Assembly: GCA_030648295.1 (NCBI GenBank)
Contig: JAUSID010000253.1
Location: forward strand, 1 to 64,000
Reading direction: 5' to 3'
Length of the DNA stretch: 64,000 bases
Source: Opitutaceae bacterium
Lineage (GTDB): Bacteria; Verrucomicrobiota; Verrucomicrobiia; Opitutales; Opitutaceae
Shown: piece by piece, positions 1 through 8,509 of the stretch
Numbering within the stretch: position 1 is the first letter of the stretch
Layout of the letters: every line of letters starts with the position of its first letter
Notes under the pieces: model-generated
Told to the model about the DNA's origin: nothing
The model's database searches: none
Seen by the model: the letters and a program-made list of their open reading frames with translations, nothing else
Program-made: the position numbers and the translations under genes

Positions 1-90
1 GCCGTCGCACGGCGCACTCGACTTGTCTTGGTCTCGAGACACACTCGTTCCGCTTTCGCGTGAACCCGTCGTAAACCGCATTTTCCCGGC

Positions 91-2394
91 ATGGCCGAGT
101 CCCGCCGCCAGTTCTTGAAACAATCCGCCGCTGCCGCGGCCGTGTGGGCGGGCATCCGGGCGACCGGTTTCGCCGCGGTTGCGCCGCGGGCATCCACATC
201 GCCAGCCGGAAGTTCGGCGCAACCGTGGTATCGCCGCACGTTGCGCTGGGGCCAGACGAACATCAACGAGCTCGACCCCACGCGCTACGACGTCGCGTGG
301 TGGCGCGATTACTGGAGGCGCACGCAGACGCAGGGCGTGATCATCAACGCGGGCGGGATTTTCGCGTATTATCCGAGCGCCGTCCCGCTGCATCATCGCG
401 CGGAACACCTGGGCAATCGGGACCTGTTCGGCGAGCTTTGCCGTGCCGCCCACGACGATGGTCTGGCGGTGTTTGCGCGGATGGACTCGAGCAGCGCCCA
501 CCAGGAATTTTACCGCGCCCATCCGGATTGGTTTGCGGTCGACGCCAGCAAAAAACCGCACCGCAAGCGTGAGCTCTATGTCGCGTGCATCAACGGGCCG
601 TATTACGACGAGCACATCACGGCAATCCTGCGGGAGATCGTCGCGAAGTATCGACCCGAAGGTTTCACCGACAACAGCTGGACCGGACTCGGCCGGAACC
701 GGATTTGCCATTGCGCGAATTGCGAACGGAAGTTTCGCGCGCGCACGGGCCAGCCGCTGCCACGCGCGACAAATTGGAACGATCGCACGTATCGCGAGTG
801 GATCCGCTGGAATTACGAGCGACGGATCGAAATCTGGGACCTTAACAACACGGTGACGCGCGCTGCCGGCGGACCGGACTGCATCTGGTCGGGAATGAAC
901 AGTGGCTCGGCTTCGTCGCAGGCGCAGCAGTTCGTCGATCTCAAAGCCATCGGCGAGCGTGCGGCGATCATCATGCTCGATGATCAGGCTCGTCGGAATG
1001 AAAGCGGTTTCCAGCGCAACGGGGAGGTCGGCAAACTCGTGCACAGCGTGCTCGGCTGGGACAAGCTCGCGCCGGAAAGCATGGCCATGTACCAGACGCG
1101 CGGGCCCGTGTTCCGCCACGCGAGCAAACCCGCGCCGGAGGCGCGGATGTGGATGCTCGAGGGCATCGCGGGCGGGATCCAGCCCTGGTGGCATCATGTC
1201 GGCGCCTACCAGGAGGATCGCCGGATGTTCCGCACCGCCGAGCCGATCCTGCGCTGGCATCAGGCCAACGAGGAATTTCTCGTCAATCGGACACCCGTCG
1301 CGAACGTCGCGGTGGCGTGGTCGCGCGACAACACGGATTTTTTCGGCCGGGACGATCCGGCGTTGCGCGTCGACCTGCCCGCGAATGGTTTCATGCAAGC
1401 GCTGGTCCGCGCCCGCATCCCGCACCTCCCCGTCCATCTCGATCACCTCGATCGCGACGCCGCGCAATTCCGCACGCTGGTGCTGCCCAACATCGGCGCA
1501 ATGACGGATCAGCAGGCCGCGGCGATCCGCCGTTTCGTCGAGCGTGGTGGCGGGTTGCTCGCCACCGGGCACAGCAGTCTCGGCAACGAATGGGGTGATC
1601 CGCGTGCCGATTACGCGCTCGCCGATCTCTACGGCGCGCACCTGCCCGAAAAGCATGGCGCGCGCGATGAGACGACGCGCGATCGGTGGGCGACAGAAAT
1701 TGAGCACAGCTATCTGCGGCTGGCGCCCGAATTGCGCGCGCGTGGTTCCGGCCCGCATGCGCCGGGCGAGCCGGCCGCGAGCGGAAATCGCCACCCGGTT
1801 TTGCACGGGTTTGACGAGACGGACATCCTCCCCTTTGGCGGCATGCTTCAACCGCTCAAGCTCGCTGCCGCGGCGCAGGTGATCGCCACGTTCGTCCCTT
1901 CCTATCCTGCGTTTCCGCCGGAGCAGGCATGGATGCGCGAATCCAAGACCGACATCCCCGGGCTCGTGTTGAACGAGAAACGCGGCGCCGGGCGCGTGGC
2001 GTTTCTGCCGGCGGATCTGGATCGTCGCTACGCCCGTGACAATCTGCCCGACCATGCCGACCTGCTCGCGAATCTCGTGCGCTGGACGGCGCGCGAAGAA
2101 ATTCCACTCCGCGTGACCGGTCCGGGGCTGATTGACTGCCATCTTTACCGCCAGCGCGAACGGCTGGTGTTGCACCTGGTGAATCTCACCAGTGCCGGCA
2201 CGTGGCGCGCGCCGGTCGAGGAATTGATTTCCGTCGGCCCGCTGCGCGTGCGTGTGAAGCTGCCTGAAGGCGTGCGCGCCGGGAACCTTCGGCTGCTCGT
2301 GAAACCGAGTTCTTCCTCACTCACGATCGAGAACGGATGGGCACAGTTCGAGGTACCGGCCATCCTCGATCATGAAGTGGCGGTGATTGGCTGA
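91..2394 (+). CDS. Tat-exported GHL6/beta-galactosidase-like glycoside hydrolase
   Basis: 767 residues. The N-terminus has a Tat motif (RRQFLK, residues 5-10) followed by an Ala-rich hydrophobic stretch, so export in folded form is likely. Residues about 55-400 resemble the TIM-barrel of hypothetical glycoside hydrolase family GHL6, including the Cys cluster CHCANC near residue 215. Residues about 405-560 resemble the beta-galactosidase trimerisation (GATase-like) domain, and the last 120 residues form a beta-rich tail. The likely role is hydrolysis of an oligosaccharide in the periplasm; the substrate cannot be read from the sequence. It stands alone on this strand and is followed by a hairpin. 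Start chosen at the ATG directly before the Tat motif. Confidence 0.8.
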   Translation: MAESRRQFLKQSAAAAAVWAGIRATGFAAVAPRASTSPAGSSAQPWYRRTLRWGQTNINELDPTRYDVAWWRDYWRRTQTQGVIINAGGIFAYYPSAVPLHHRAEHLGNRDLFGELCRAAHDDGLAVFARMDSSSAHQEFYRAHPDWFAVDASKKPHRKRELYVACINGPYYDEHITAILREIVAKYRPEGFTDNSWTGLGRNRICHCANCERKFRARTGQPLPRATNWNDRTYREWIRWNYERRIEIWDLNNTVTRAAGGPDCIWSGMNSGSASSQAQQFVDLKAIGERAAIIMLDDQARRNESGFQRNGEVGKLVHSVLGWDKLAPESMAMYQTRGPVFRHASKPAPEARMWMLEGIAGGIQPWWHHVGAYQEDRRMFRTAEPILRWHQANEEFLVNRTPVANVAVAWSRDNTDFFGRDDPALRVDLPANGFMQALVRARIPHLPVHLDHLDRDAAQFRTLVLPNIGAMTDQQAAAIRRFVERGGGLLATGHSSLGNEWGDPRADYALADLYGAHLPEKHGARDETTRDRWATEIEHSYLRLAPELRARGSGPHAPGEPAASGNRHPVLHGFDETDILPFGGMLQPLKLAAAAQVIATFVPSYPAFPPEQAWMRESKTDIPGLVLNEKRGAGRVAFLPADLDRRYARDNLPDHADLLANLVRWTAREEIPLRVTGPGLIDCHLYRQRERLVLHLVNLTSAGTWRAPVEELISVGPLRVRVKLPEGVRAGNLRLLVKPSSSSLTIENGWAQFEVPAILDHEVAVIG

Positions 2395-2398
2395 CCTC

Positions 2399-2416
2399 GG
2401 CGGCTGGAAAGCCGCC
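2399..2416. repeat. Hairpin after the glycosidase gene, family A-like
   Basis: GGCGGC-TGGAAA-GCCGCC, a perfect 6-bp stem a few bases after the stop codon. The core resembles the family A palindrome near 5490 and 59260. It could act as a weak terminator, but there is no T-run. Confidence 0.4.
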
Positions 2417-2595
2417 GCTCCTCCGGAAACTGGTTCGCCGCTAAGCGGAGTGAACCCGCTTAATTCCGCAGCTGCGCCAATTCCCTGCGCACGCGCGCAA
2501 ATCGTTCCCGAATTGCGTCCGTGGCGTCTGACCATGATTCCGAGCGTACTTGTTCACCACGCGGCGCGCTCCTCCAAGCCCACACGCCATTTGAT

Positions 2596-2744
2596 TCAGG
2601 CCGCGCCAAGCACCTGTTCCACCGCGCCGGCCAGGCCAGCAATCGCTCATCGTCGCTGCGGTCGGCCGCCAGTTGAATCCCCAGCGGTAGCCCGGCCGCG
2701 CCGCGGCCAGACGGCAGTCCGAGGACCGGAAATCCGTGCTTGAA
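2596..2744 (-). pseudogene. Relic of an amidase C-terminus (frameshifted)
   Basis: On the minus strand, about 37 codons from 2744 read FKHGFPVLGLPSGRGAAGLP and continue LGIQLAADRSDDERLLA, the pattern of the C-terminal part of amidase-signature enzymes (GxPxxxLPxG...GLPxGxQLxG...DExLL). The reading frame then has to shift by one base to continue LAGAVEQVLGAA and stop at 2596-2598, so one base appears to be missing. No upstream amidase catalytic region (the GSS motif) is left; an in-frame stop lies just upstream. This is a decayed fragment, not a gene. Confidence 0.65.
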
Positions 2745-2771
2745 TCAGCTCACGAGTCTTTCCGCCTCTCT

Positions 2772-4382
2772 TCAGCCCACCCAGATCGGACTCGCCCAGG
2801 CGACGTGACCGTTGTGCTGGCGGACGCGTACATAGTAATAGTCCGCGGCGGTTCCGCGTGGCTTCCGATCCTGCCACCGGATGCGCGCACTGGTCTCGCT
2901 CGGGCCCACCAGCCGCTCGATGATGAAACTCTCGCTGGGGAAGCGGCCGGTAATCGTCACGACGTTGCTCTCCACCAGATCGCGCAATTTCGCGGTGACG
3001 ACTTGCTGCGAGGGCTGATGGATTTGCACGGACAGCTCCGCGTCGGGTCCGCCGTTCAGGTCGCACACGATCGCTTTGGTGGGATCCTCGCGGTACGCTC
3101 CCGGCCGGGTCGTCGGCGACTGGAGCCGCAGCTCGGTCGGCGAGATCATCGTAAGCTTGTCGCGAAACGCCTCCCCGAAGGGCGCGTGCTGGAAACATCC
3201 GAGCGCCCGCTGAAACGTGCCGCCCTTGAGCCGGACGGTCATGTCCCACTGGCAAATCCGGTCGAGCGCGAGCTGGCCCCACGGTCCCCAGCCGTAGCGA
3301 ATCCGGCACTTCGCGGGGCCGGGCAGCCGCAGCGCGCCGGTGATGTGGTCCTCCGGGAAATGGCGCTGGATCACGCGGCCATTGCGCAGGAGTTCGACCA
3401 TCTCGACCGGATCCTGGCCCTCGACGCGCACGTCGATCTCGCGTTCGCCGGCGAACGGCAGTTCGGAACCCATCGGCTTTCCGTTCAGCGTCACTTCGAG
3501 CAGAATCCGGTCGCCGCTGACGGCATAAGTACGTCGCGCGCGAACCGCCTCGAAGAGGCTTTCCGCGCGAAGATCATTCGCCCAGACGCCGAGCACCCCT
3601 TCGCCGTACGCGCCGGGATAGCCAAGATGATCGTCGGTCGACGCGACAAAACCGAACCGCGTGCCCAGGGCGAGCCGCGGCGCGACCGTGTTCTTCGTCC
3701 AGCGGCCGCCCTGACTGTGCGTGATGTAATCGAACGGTCCGCGATCGGTTTCGGTGCAGCCGTGCTCCGACATGATCTCCACCACGGGCGAAACCTTGCC
3801 GCCGCGAAAATACTTCCAGTTGGCGCCGCGCCAGCCTTCGAGGTAGCCGAGATGGTGCGGAATCGCGAGCGCGCCCTTCGCCTCGGCGAAGTCGAGCAGC
3901 TTGTTCACATGGTCGGGAAGGAAGAGTTCCGGCTGATCGCGATCGAAGAGCATGCAATAATCGCCGAAGAAGCTCGAGTGCCACTCGTAGCCGAGAATGG
4001 CGGTGAACTTGTCCGTCGTCGCCTCCTGCAGCAGCCGTCGTGTCTTGTTCCAGTGCTCCGCGTGTGCCTTGAACCCGTTCACCCACACCATGTGGCGATC
4101 GCCTTCCATCTGCGGCATGTCGTGCCAGGACGCATGGCCGGTGAACGCGAAGAAATCGAGATGCGCCCGCGCGAGATCGATCGAGCGTTCCAGCGAGCCT
4201 TTGGCGTAGCCCACCGCGTTGTGGTTGTGCAGGTCGCCCCAGAAAAGCTGGTGCCTCGAAGCCGTCGCCGCCGCCTGCAGTTCGCTGGTCTGGCGCAGTC
4301 CGGCGAGGACCGTCGTTGCCATCGTCGCGCCGACGAACTGGCGGCGGGTCAGACCGGGACCGTGATCATGGGAATGCGACAT
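2772..4382 (-). CDS. DUF3604-family PHP-type secreted protein
   Basis: 536 residues from the ATG at 4382; a longer reading to 4439 would put 19 residues before the Tat signal and is less likely. The Tat motif TRRQFVG is followed by a short hydrophobic region. The PHP-like metal-binding pattern is visible: WGDLHNHN near residue 47, then FTGHASWHDM, GYEWHSSFFGDY, IPHHLGY, EIMSEHG and ASTDDHLGYPG. These His/Asp clusters match the DUF3604 family, whose substrate is not established. The C-terminal third is beta-rich. It is the only minus-strand gene here, divergent from the 4592 operon. A hydrolytic role on a phosphate or other ester is inference. Confidence 0.8.
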   Translation of the reverse strand: MSHSHDHGPGLTRRQFVGATMATTVLAGLRQTSELQAAATASRHQLFWGDLHNHNAVGYAKGSLERSIDLARAHLDFFAFTGHASWHDMPQMEGDRHMVWVNGFKAHAEHWNKTRRLLQEATTDKFTAILGYEWHSSFFGDYCMLFDRDQPELFLPDHVNKLLDFAEAKGALAIPHHLGYLEGWRGANWKYFRGGKVSPVVEIMSEHGCTETDRGPFDYITHSQGGRWTKNTVAPRLALGTRFGFVASTDDHLGYPGAYGEGVLGVWANDLRAESLFEAVRARRTYAVSGDRILLEVTLNGKPMGSELPFAGEREIDVRVEGQDPVEMVELLRNGRVIQRHFPEDHITGALRLPGPAKCRIRYGWGPWGQLALDRICQWDMTVRLKGGTFQRALGCFQHAPFGEAFRDKLTMISPTELRLQSPTTRPGAYREDPTKAIVCDLNGGPDAELSVQIHQPSQQVVTAKLRDLVESNVVTITGRFPSESFIIERLVGPSETSARIRWQDRKPRGTAADYYYVRVRQHNGHVAWASPIWVG

Positions 4383-4591
4383 TTTCAGTTCGGGTTGGCG
4401 GTGGAACGGTTGACAGCGCCCGCCGGGGTGGGAAGACACTGGGCGGTTCTTTCGACGGCAAAACTTCGGTATCGGTCGATGCGCGAGTCAAACGTCATTC
4501 CGCCCGGCCAAAATGATTTTCCAGACATGCCAATGACGGCGCGGCAGATCCGCTGATAGCATCGCCGCACCATCCCACGTCACCCCAATCC

Positions 4592-5473
4592 ATGCGCGCT
4601 ACCTCTCACGTTTTTCGCTGGATCGGCCGCCACGGCCCGGTCCTGCTCCTCATGGTCCTTGCCGCCGCAAGTCCGGCCATCGGGGCCAGTCCTCGTCCGC
4701 CGGTACGGTTGACCCAAAGCGCCGCGCTGCCCAACAGCGGAGCGGGACTCGATTTCTACAAAATTGAAACCGAAGCGGCCACGTATTACCTGGAAAAATA
4801 CGGCGCCGCGCTGGCGTCGATGATCGATCGCGAAGGCCACGACTGGATCAGCTTTCGTTCCCAATCCGGCTCGCGCGCCGCCGGCGAGTTCCGCGGGTTT
4901 CCCAACGCCGTGCATGGGCAGACCCCCGGCTATTTTCACCCGCGCAATCAAAACACGGGCGAGGCTGTGACCAAGGTCGAGCGCGCCGGCCCTGAGCGCG
5001 TGACGATCTCGGCGGTGTCCGGCGGCGGATTATGGGCGTGTCGCTATGACTTCCTCCCGACGCACTGCACGTTCACGATGACGAAAATGCCGCCGGAGCA
5101 GAAATACTGGGTTCTCTACGAGGGTACTCCTGGCGGCAGTTACGACGACACCGACTGGTGGATGACGTCGGCGGTGAAGCAGCCGCAGGCGATGACGGTT
5201 AATCACGAGGGCGACATCCCGGCACCGGAATGGATCGCCTTCGGTGACCCAAAGCTGAAGCGCGTCATCTTCCTGCTGCATCACGAGGACGACCAGCATC
5301 CGGATCGGTTCTACCAGATGGACCGGCAGATGACGGTATTTGGCTTCGGCCGGATGCGCGGCGAGAAGCATCTGGCGACGGTGCCACGGCAATTTTCGAT
5401 CGGGTTTCTCGAAACGACGGCGCACGCGGAAATCGGTCGCGCGATGGAGAAGTTCGGCAAGCAGGCACAATAA
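4592..5473 (+). CDS. Secreted protein of unknown function, first gene of the sulfatase cluster
   Basis: 293 residues with a classical signal peptide (hydrophobic core LLLMVLAAASPAIG, cleavage after GAS or nearby). The mature part is rich in aromatic and charged residues (DDTDWWMTS, EWIAFGDPKLKR, FYQMDRQMTVFGFGRM) and appears beta-rich. No catalytic motif could be named with confidence. Its stop codon shares a base with an in-frame ATG of the next gene, so it is probably co-transcribed with the sulfatase and may act on the same polysaccharide. Confidence 0.7.
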   Translation: MRATSHVFRWIGRHGPVLLLMVLAAASPAIGASPRPPVRLTQSAALPNSGAGLDFYKIETEAATYYLEKYGAALASMIDREGHDWISFRSQSGSRAAGEFRGFPNAVHGQTPGYFHPRNQNTGEAVTKVERAGPERVTISAVSGGGLWACRYDFLPTHCTFTMTKMPPEQKYWVLYEGTPGGSYDDTDWWMTSAVKQPQAMTVNHEGDIPAPEWIAFGDPKLKRVIFLLHHEDDQHPDRFYQMDRQMTVFGFGRMRGEKHLATVPRQFSIGFLETTAHAEIGRAMEKFGKQAQ

Positions 5474-5489
5474 TGGCCGCGAAGAACAA

Positions 5490-5542
5490 GAGTGGCTGCG
5501 GCTTCCAGCCGCAGGATCACCGGCTGGAAGCCGGTGCCACTC
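5490..5542. repeat. Palindromic repeat family A
   Basis: A long imperfect inverted repeat with two nested hairpins: CTGCGGCTTCCAGCCGCAG followed by CGGCTGGAAGCCGG, all bounded by GAGTGG and CCACTC. Related copies occur near 59257-59282 and 59335-59360. It lies between the first ATG of the sulfatase frame and the Tat signal, which argues that the longer start is wrong. Confidence 0.75.
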
Positions 5543-5553
5543 GGAATTCCACC

Positions 5554-7137
5554 ATGCCGCGCCGCGACTTCATCGCGACATCCGCCGCAGCCGCCGTCAC
5601 GGGCGCGTTGCTTTCGCCCCCGGCTGCCGCGGCTCAGCCGGCCATGATTGCATCGCCGGCCGCCGCGACCACCGGCGCCGGCTCGGGCGGGCCGCGGCAA
5701 AACCTCGTCATCTTTTTTCCCGACCAGCTCCGCGCGGAAAATCTCGGCTGCTACGGCCATCCGACGATCAAGACGCCGAACATCGATCGATTCGCGGCGG
5801 AGGCGACGCGGTTCAGGCACTGCGTCTGCCATCCGCTCTGTGCGGTTTCACGCACCAGTATGTTCACGGGCTGGCCGGCACATGTCCGCGGCCATCGCAG
5901 TTTTCAACACCTGCTCGCCCCGGACGAACCCAACCTGTTCCGCTACCTGAAGGAAAGCGGCTACGACGTGTTTTGGTTCGGCAAGAACGACGTGCTTTCA
6001 TTCGAGCGGTTCGGCGAGAGCGTCACCGAGTGGGCCTTCTTCGCGCCGGGCGCCGAGTGGGACGCGAAGGACAATCCCTGGAAATTCGGCGACCCGCTTT
6101 ATTACAGCTTTCTGTTTCAGCCGGGAAAGGGCGACCGCCGCAGTTTCCCCGACTACACCCGCGTGCAGGCGGGGATTCGGGTTTTGCAACGGCAGAGCGA
6201 TCGGCCGTTCTGCCTCTTCCTGCCGCTCTGGTATCCACATCCGCCCTTCACCGGCCCAGCGGATTTCTTCAACCTGTATGGGCCAGACGATGTCCCGCCG
6301 CTGCGACCGCCGACCGCGGGCAAGCCCCCATTTTATGAAGCCATTCGGCGCAGCCGCGGACTCGAGCGGCTGAACGACCGCGATTTCCGGCGGATCAACG
6401 CCGCCTATCTCGGGCTCACCAGCTACACCGATTGGTTGTTCGGTGAATTCCTTGCCGCCCTCGACGCGAGCGGTCGCGCGAACGACACGACCGTGATCTT
6501 TTCATCGGACCACGGCGACTGGGCGGGCGATTACGGGCTCGTGGAAAAATGGTCGAGTGCGATGGACGACTGCCTGACGAGTGTGCCGCTGATTATTCGC
6601 ACGCCGGGAGGAGCGAAGGGACACGTCGTCGACGGGGTGACGCAGCTCTACGACGTGATGGCCACGTGCCTCGAACTCGCGGGCGTGAAGGCGCAGCACA
6701 CGCATTTCGCGCGCAGCCTCGTGCCGCAGTTGCGCGGTGCGGCCGGCGATCCGCGCCGTGCGGGGTTTGTCGAAGGCGGCTACAACCCGTACGAACCCGA
6801 GTGCTTCGAAAACCTGCCGCTCAAGCCCGAGCACATTTATTACCCGAAGATCCGGCTGCAAAATGATCAGCCGGAAACAATCACGCGGACGACGATGATG
6901 CGGACAACGGATTTCAAACTGGTGCTCCGACCTGATGGCGTGAGCGAGTTCTACGACTTGAAGAAGGATCCCCGCGAGTTGCAGAACGTGTATGGCCAGC
7001 AGACCTACGCCGCCCAGCAGGCGCGGATGGAGCGGGCGATGTTGGACTGGTATGTTCGCACCTCCGACGTGACCCCGCGCGGCCTGAAAGACGACCGCGA
7101 CCTGCCAAAGGACAATTTACGGACGATCCGAATCTGA
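5554..7137 (+). CDS. Type I sulfatase with Tat signal
   Basis: 527 residues from the ATG at 5554. The earlier ATG at 5473 would make the protein begin with a translated palindromic repeat before the Tat signal RRDFIATS, so it is rejected. The formylglycine signature is CAVSRTSMFTG at residues 96-106: Cys96 is the modified residue and Ser99-Arg100 are present, but the usual Pro/Ala at the third place is Val. The N-terminal metal site reads FPDQLR (about 55-60) and the second metal site SSDHGDWAGDYG (about 315-326). It hydrolyses a sulfate ester, probably on a polysaccharide or oligosaccharide. Activity needs a formylglycine-generating enzyme or anSME, not seen in this window. Confidence 0.9.
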   Translation: MPRRDFIATSAAAAVTGALLSPPAAAAQPAMIASPAAATTGAGSGGPRQNLVIFFPDQLRAENLGCYGHPTIKTPNIDRFAAEATRFRHCVCHPLCAVSRTSMFTGWPAHVRGHRSFQHLLAPDEPNLFRYLKESGYDVFWFGKNDVLSFERFGESVTEWAFFAPGAEWDAKDNPWKFGDPLYYSFLFQPGKGDRRSFPDYTRVQAGIRVLQRQSDRPFCLFLPLWYPHPPFTGPADFFNLYGPDDVPPLRPPTAGKPPFYEAIRRSRGLERLNDRDFRRINAAYLGLTSYTDWLFGEFLAALDASGRANDTTVIFSSDHGDWAGDYGLVEKWSSAMDDCLTSVPLIIRTPGGAKGHVVDGVTQLYDVMATCLELAGVKAQHTHFARSLVPQLRGAAGDPRRAGFVEGGYNPYEPECFENLPLKPEHIYYPKIRLQNDQPETITRTTMMRTTDFKLVLRPDGVSEFYDLKKDPRELQNVYGQQTYAAQQARMERAMLDWYVRTSDVTPRGLKDDRDLPKDNLRTIRI

Positions 7138-7144
7138 TCACGCC

Positions 7145-8509
7145 ATGAATGATTTCTTTTCGACGCTGAACCGAATCGGCGAACGCTGGTTTTGGGTTCT
7201 GCGTTTTGGGTTCTGGGTTCCATCGGCCGAACCCAAGACTCAAAACCCAAACCCCAAGACCAATTTCGGAAACGCCGTGCACACCTGGATACGATGCTGC
7301 GGAGTCAGTGTACTTTGCGCTGTCACGTCCACCATCGCGCACGCCGCCGCGCCGGCCGGCCACTTCCCAACCTGGAAACACCTCTCGAGCGCGAACGGCG
7401 ATCTGCCGAAGCCGAACGGCGGCAAGAACCAGACTTCGCTGCTGGTGCTCGATGTCGATCGCGACGGTTTGAACGACATCGTTGTCGCTGAACGGTCCGC
7501 TGCGCCCGCGGTCGTCTGGTTGCGCCGGGACAGGAGCGGCTGGACGCGCCACGTCATCGACGACGGGAAAGCTCCCATCGCCGCCGGGGGCACCTTTGGC
7601 GATGTAGACGGCGACGGCGATCTCGACGTCGTCTTCGGGTCCTCGGGTGCGGGCAGCAACGTGTGGTGGTGGGAGAATCCGCTGCCGCGCGGCGATCCGA
7701 AGACGCCGTGGGCGCGTCACGTAATTACGAATACGCAAAAGGGCCAGCACCATGACCAACTCGCCGGCGATTTCCTCGGCACGGGCAGGAACCAGGTTGT
7801 CTCCTGGTTTCAGGGCGCCGGCGAGCTTTCGCTGTTTACCGCGTCCGGCAATCCACGCGAGGCCACGGGCTGGTCACTCATCACCGTGGCGACGGGCCTG
7901 AAACGGGCTGAAGGCCTGGCGGCCGGCGACATCGATGGCGATGGCCAACGCGACATCGTCGGCGGCGGCCGCTGGTTCAAATACCTCGGCGGATCGAAAT
8001 TTGCGACCCATCTGATCGACGACGCGCAGACGCCCGGCCGTGCGGAGGTTGGCGATCTCGTGAAAGGAGGTCGTCCCGAAGTCGTGATGGTCATCGGCGA
8101 CGGCATCGGCCGTTTGAAGTGGTATGAGTGCGCCGGCGATCCGATGCAGACGGACGCCTGGCGCGCGCATGATCTGCTCGGCATCGATGTAAGGCAGGGC
8201 CACAGCCTGCAAATAGCGGATATCAACGCGGACGGGCACCCCGACATCTTCTGCGCGGAGATGACGCAACTGGCGAACGCGCCGGCCAACCCACAGTCGA
8301 AGGCATGGATTTTCTATGGCGACAGCCAGGGCAATTTTACCAAGACCGAGATCGCCACCGGGATTGACTTTCACGAAACGAAAGTCGTTGACGCAGATGG
8401 CGACGGCCGGCTCGACATCGTGAGCAAACCCTTCGTGTGGGAAACCCCGCGCATCGACGTGTGGTTGAATCAAGGTCCCACCGGCATGCCCAAAAAATCC
8501 AACGAATGA
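7145..8509 (+). CDS. Secreted FG-GAP/VCBS beta-propeller protein
   Basis: Open from ATG 7145 (454 residues), but codons 15-40 translate a tandem-repeat hairpin. The GTG at 7277 is directly followed by a good signal peptide (hydrophobic GVSVLCAVTSTIAHAAA), so the true start may be 7277 (410 residues). The mature part has at least five Ca-binding loops of the VCBS/FG-GAP type (DVDRDGLND, DVDGDGDLD, DIDGDGQRD, DINADGHPD, DADGDGRLD) spaced as in a seven-bladed propeller. No catalytic residues are evident; a binding or scaffold role outside the cell is likely. Its stop overlaps the start of the next gene. Confidence 0.8.
   Translation: MNDFFSTLNRIGERWFWVLRFGFWVPSAEPKTQNPNPKTNFGNAVHTWIRCCGVSVLCAVTSTIAHAAAPAGHFPTWKHLSSANGDLPKPNGGKNQTSLLVLDVDRDGLNDIVVAERSAAPAVVWLRRDRSGWTRHVIDDGKAPIAAGGTFGDVDGDGDLDVVFGSSGAGSNVWWWENPLPRGDPKTPWARHVITNTQKGQHHDQLAGDFLGTGRNQVVSWFQGAGELSLFTASGNPREATGWSLITVATGLKRAEGLAAGDIDGDGQRDIVGGGRWFKYLGGSKFATHLIDDAQTPGRAEVGDLVKGGRPEVVMVIGDGIGRLKWYECAGDPMQTDAWRAHDLLGIDVRQGHSLQIADINADGHPDIFCAEMTQLANAPANPQSKAWIFYGDSQGNFTKTEIATGIDFHETKVVDADGDGRLDIVSKPFVWETPRIDVWLNQGPTGMPKKSNE
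7188..7262. repeat. Inverted pair of 7-bp tandem-unit arrays
   Basis: Left arm 7188-7222: GGTTTTG, GGTTCTG, CGTTTTG, GGTTCTG, GGTTCCA. Right arm 7229-7262, read on the minus strand: GGTCTTG, GGGTTTG, GGTTTTG, AGTCTTG, GGTTCG. Both keep a strict period of 7 and together form a long imperfect hairpin. Confidence 0.85.

Noticed and set aside
2736-4556. Plus-strand frame of 606 codons opposite the DUF3604 gene
   Set aside because: It is the antisense of a gene with clear motifs; its composition (Arg, Ala, Gly, His-rich, no domain) is the usual high-GC shadow.
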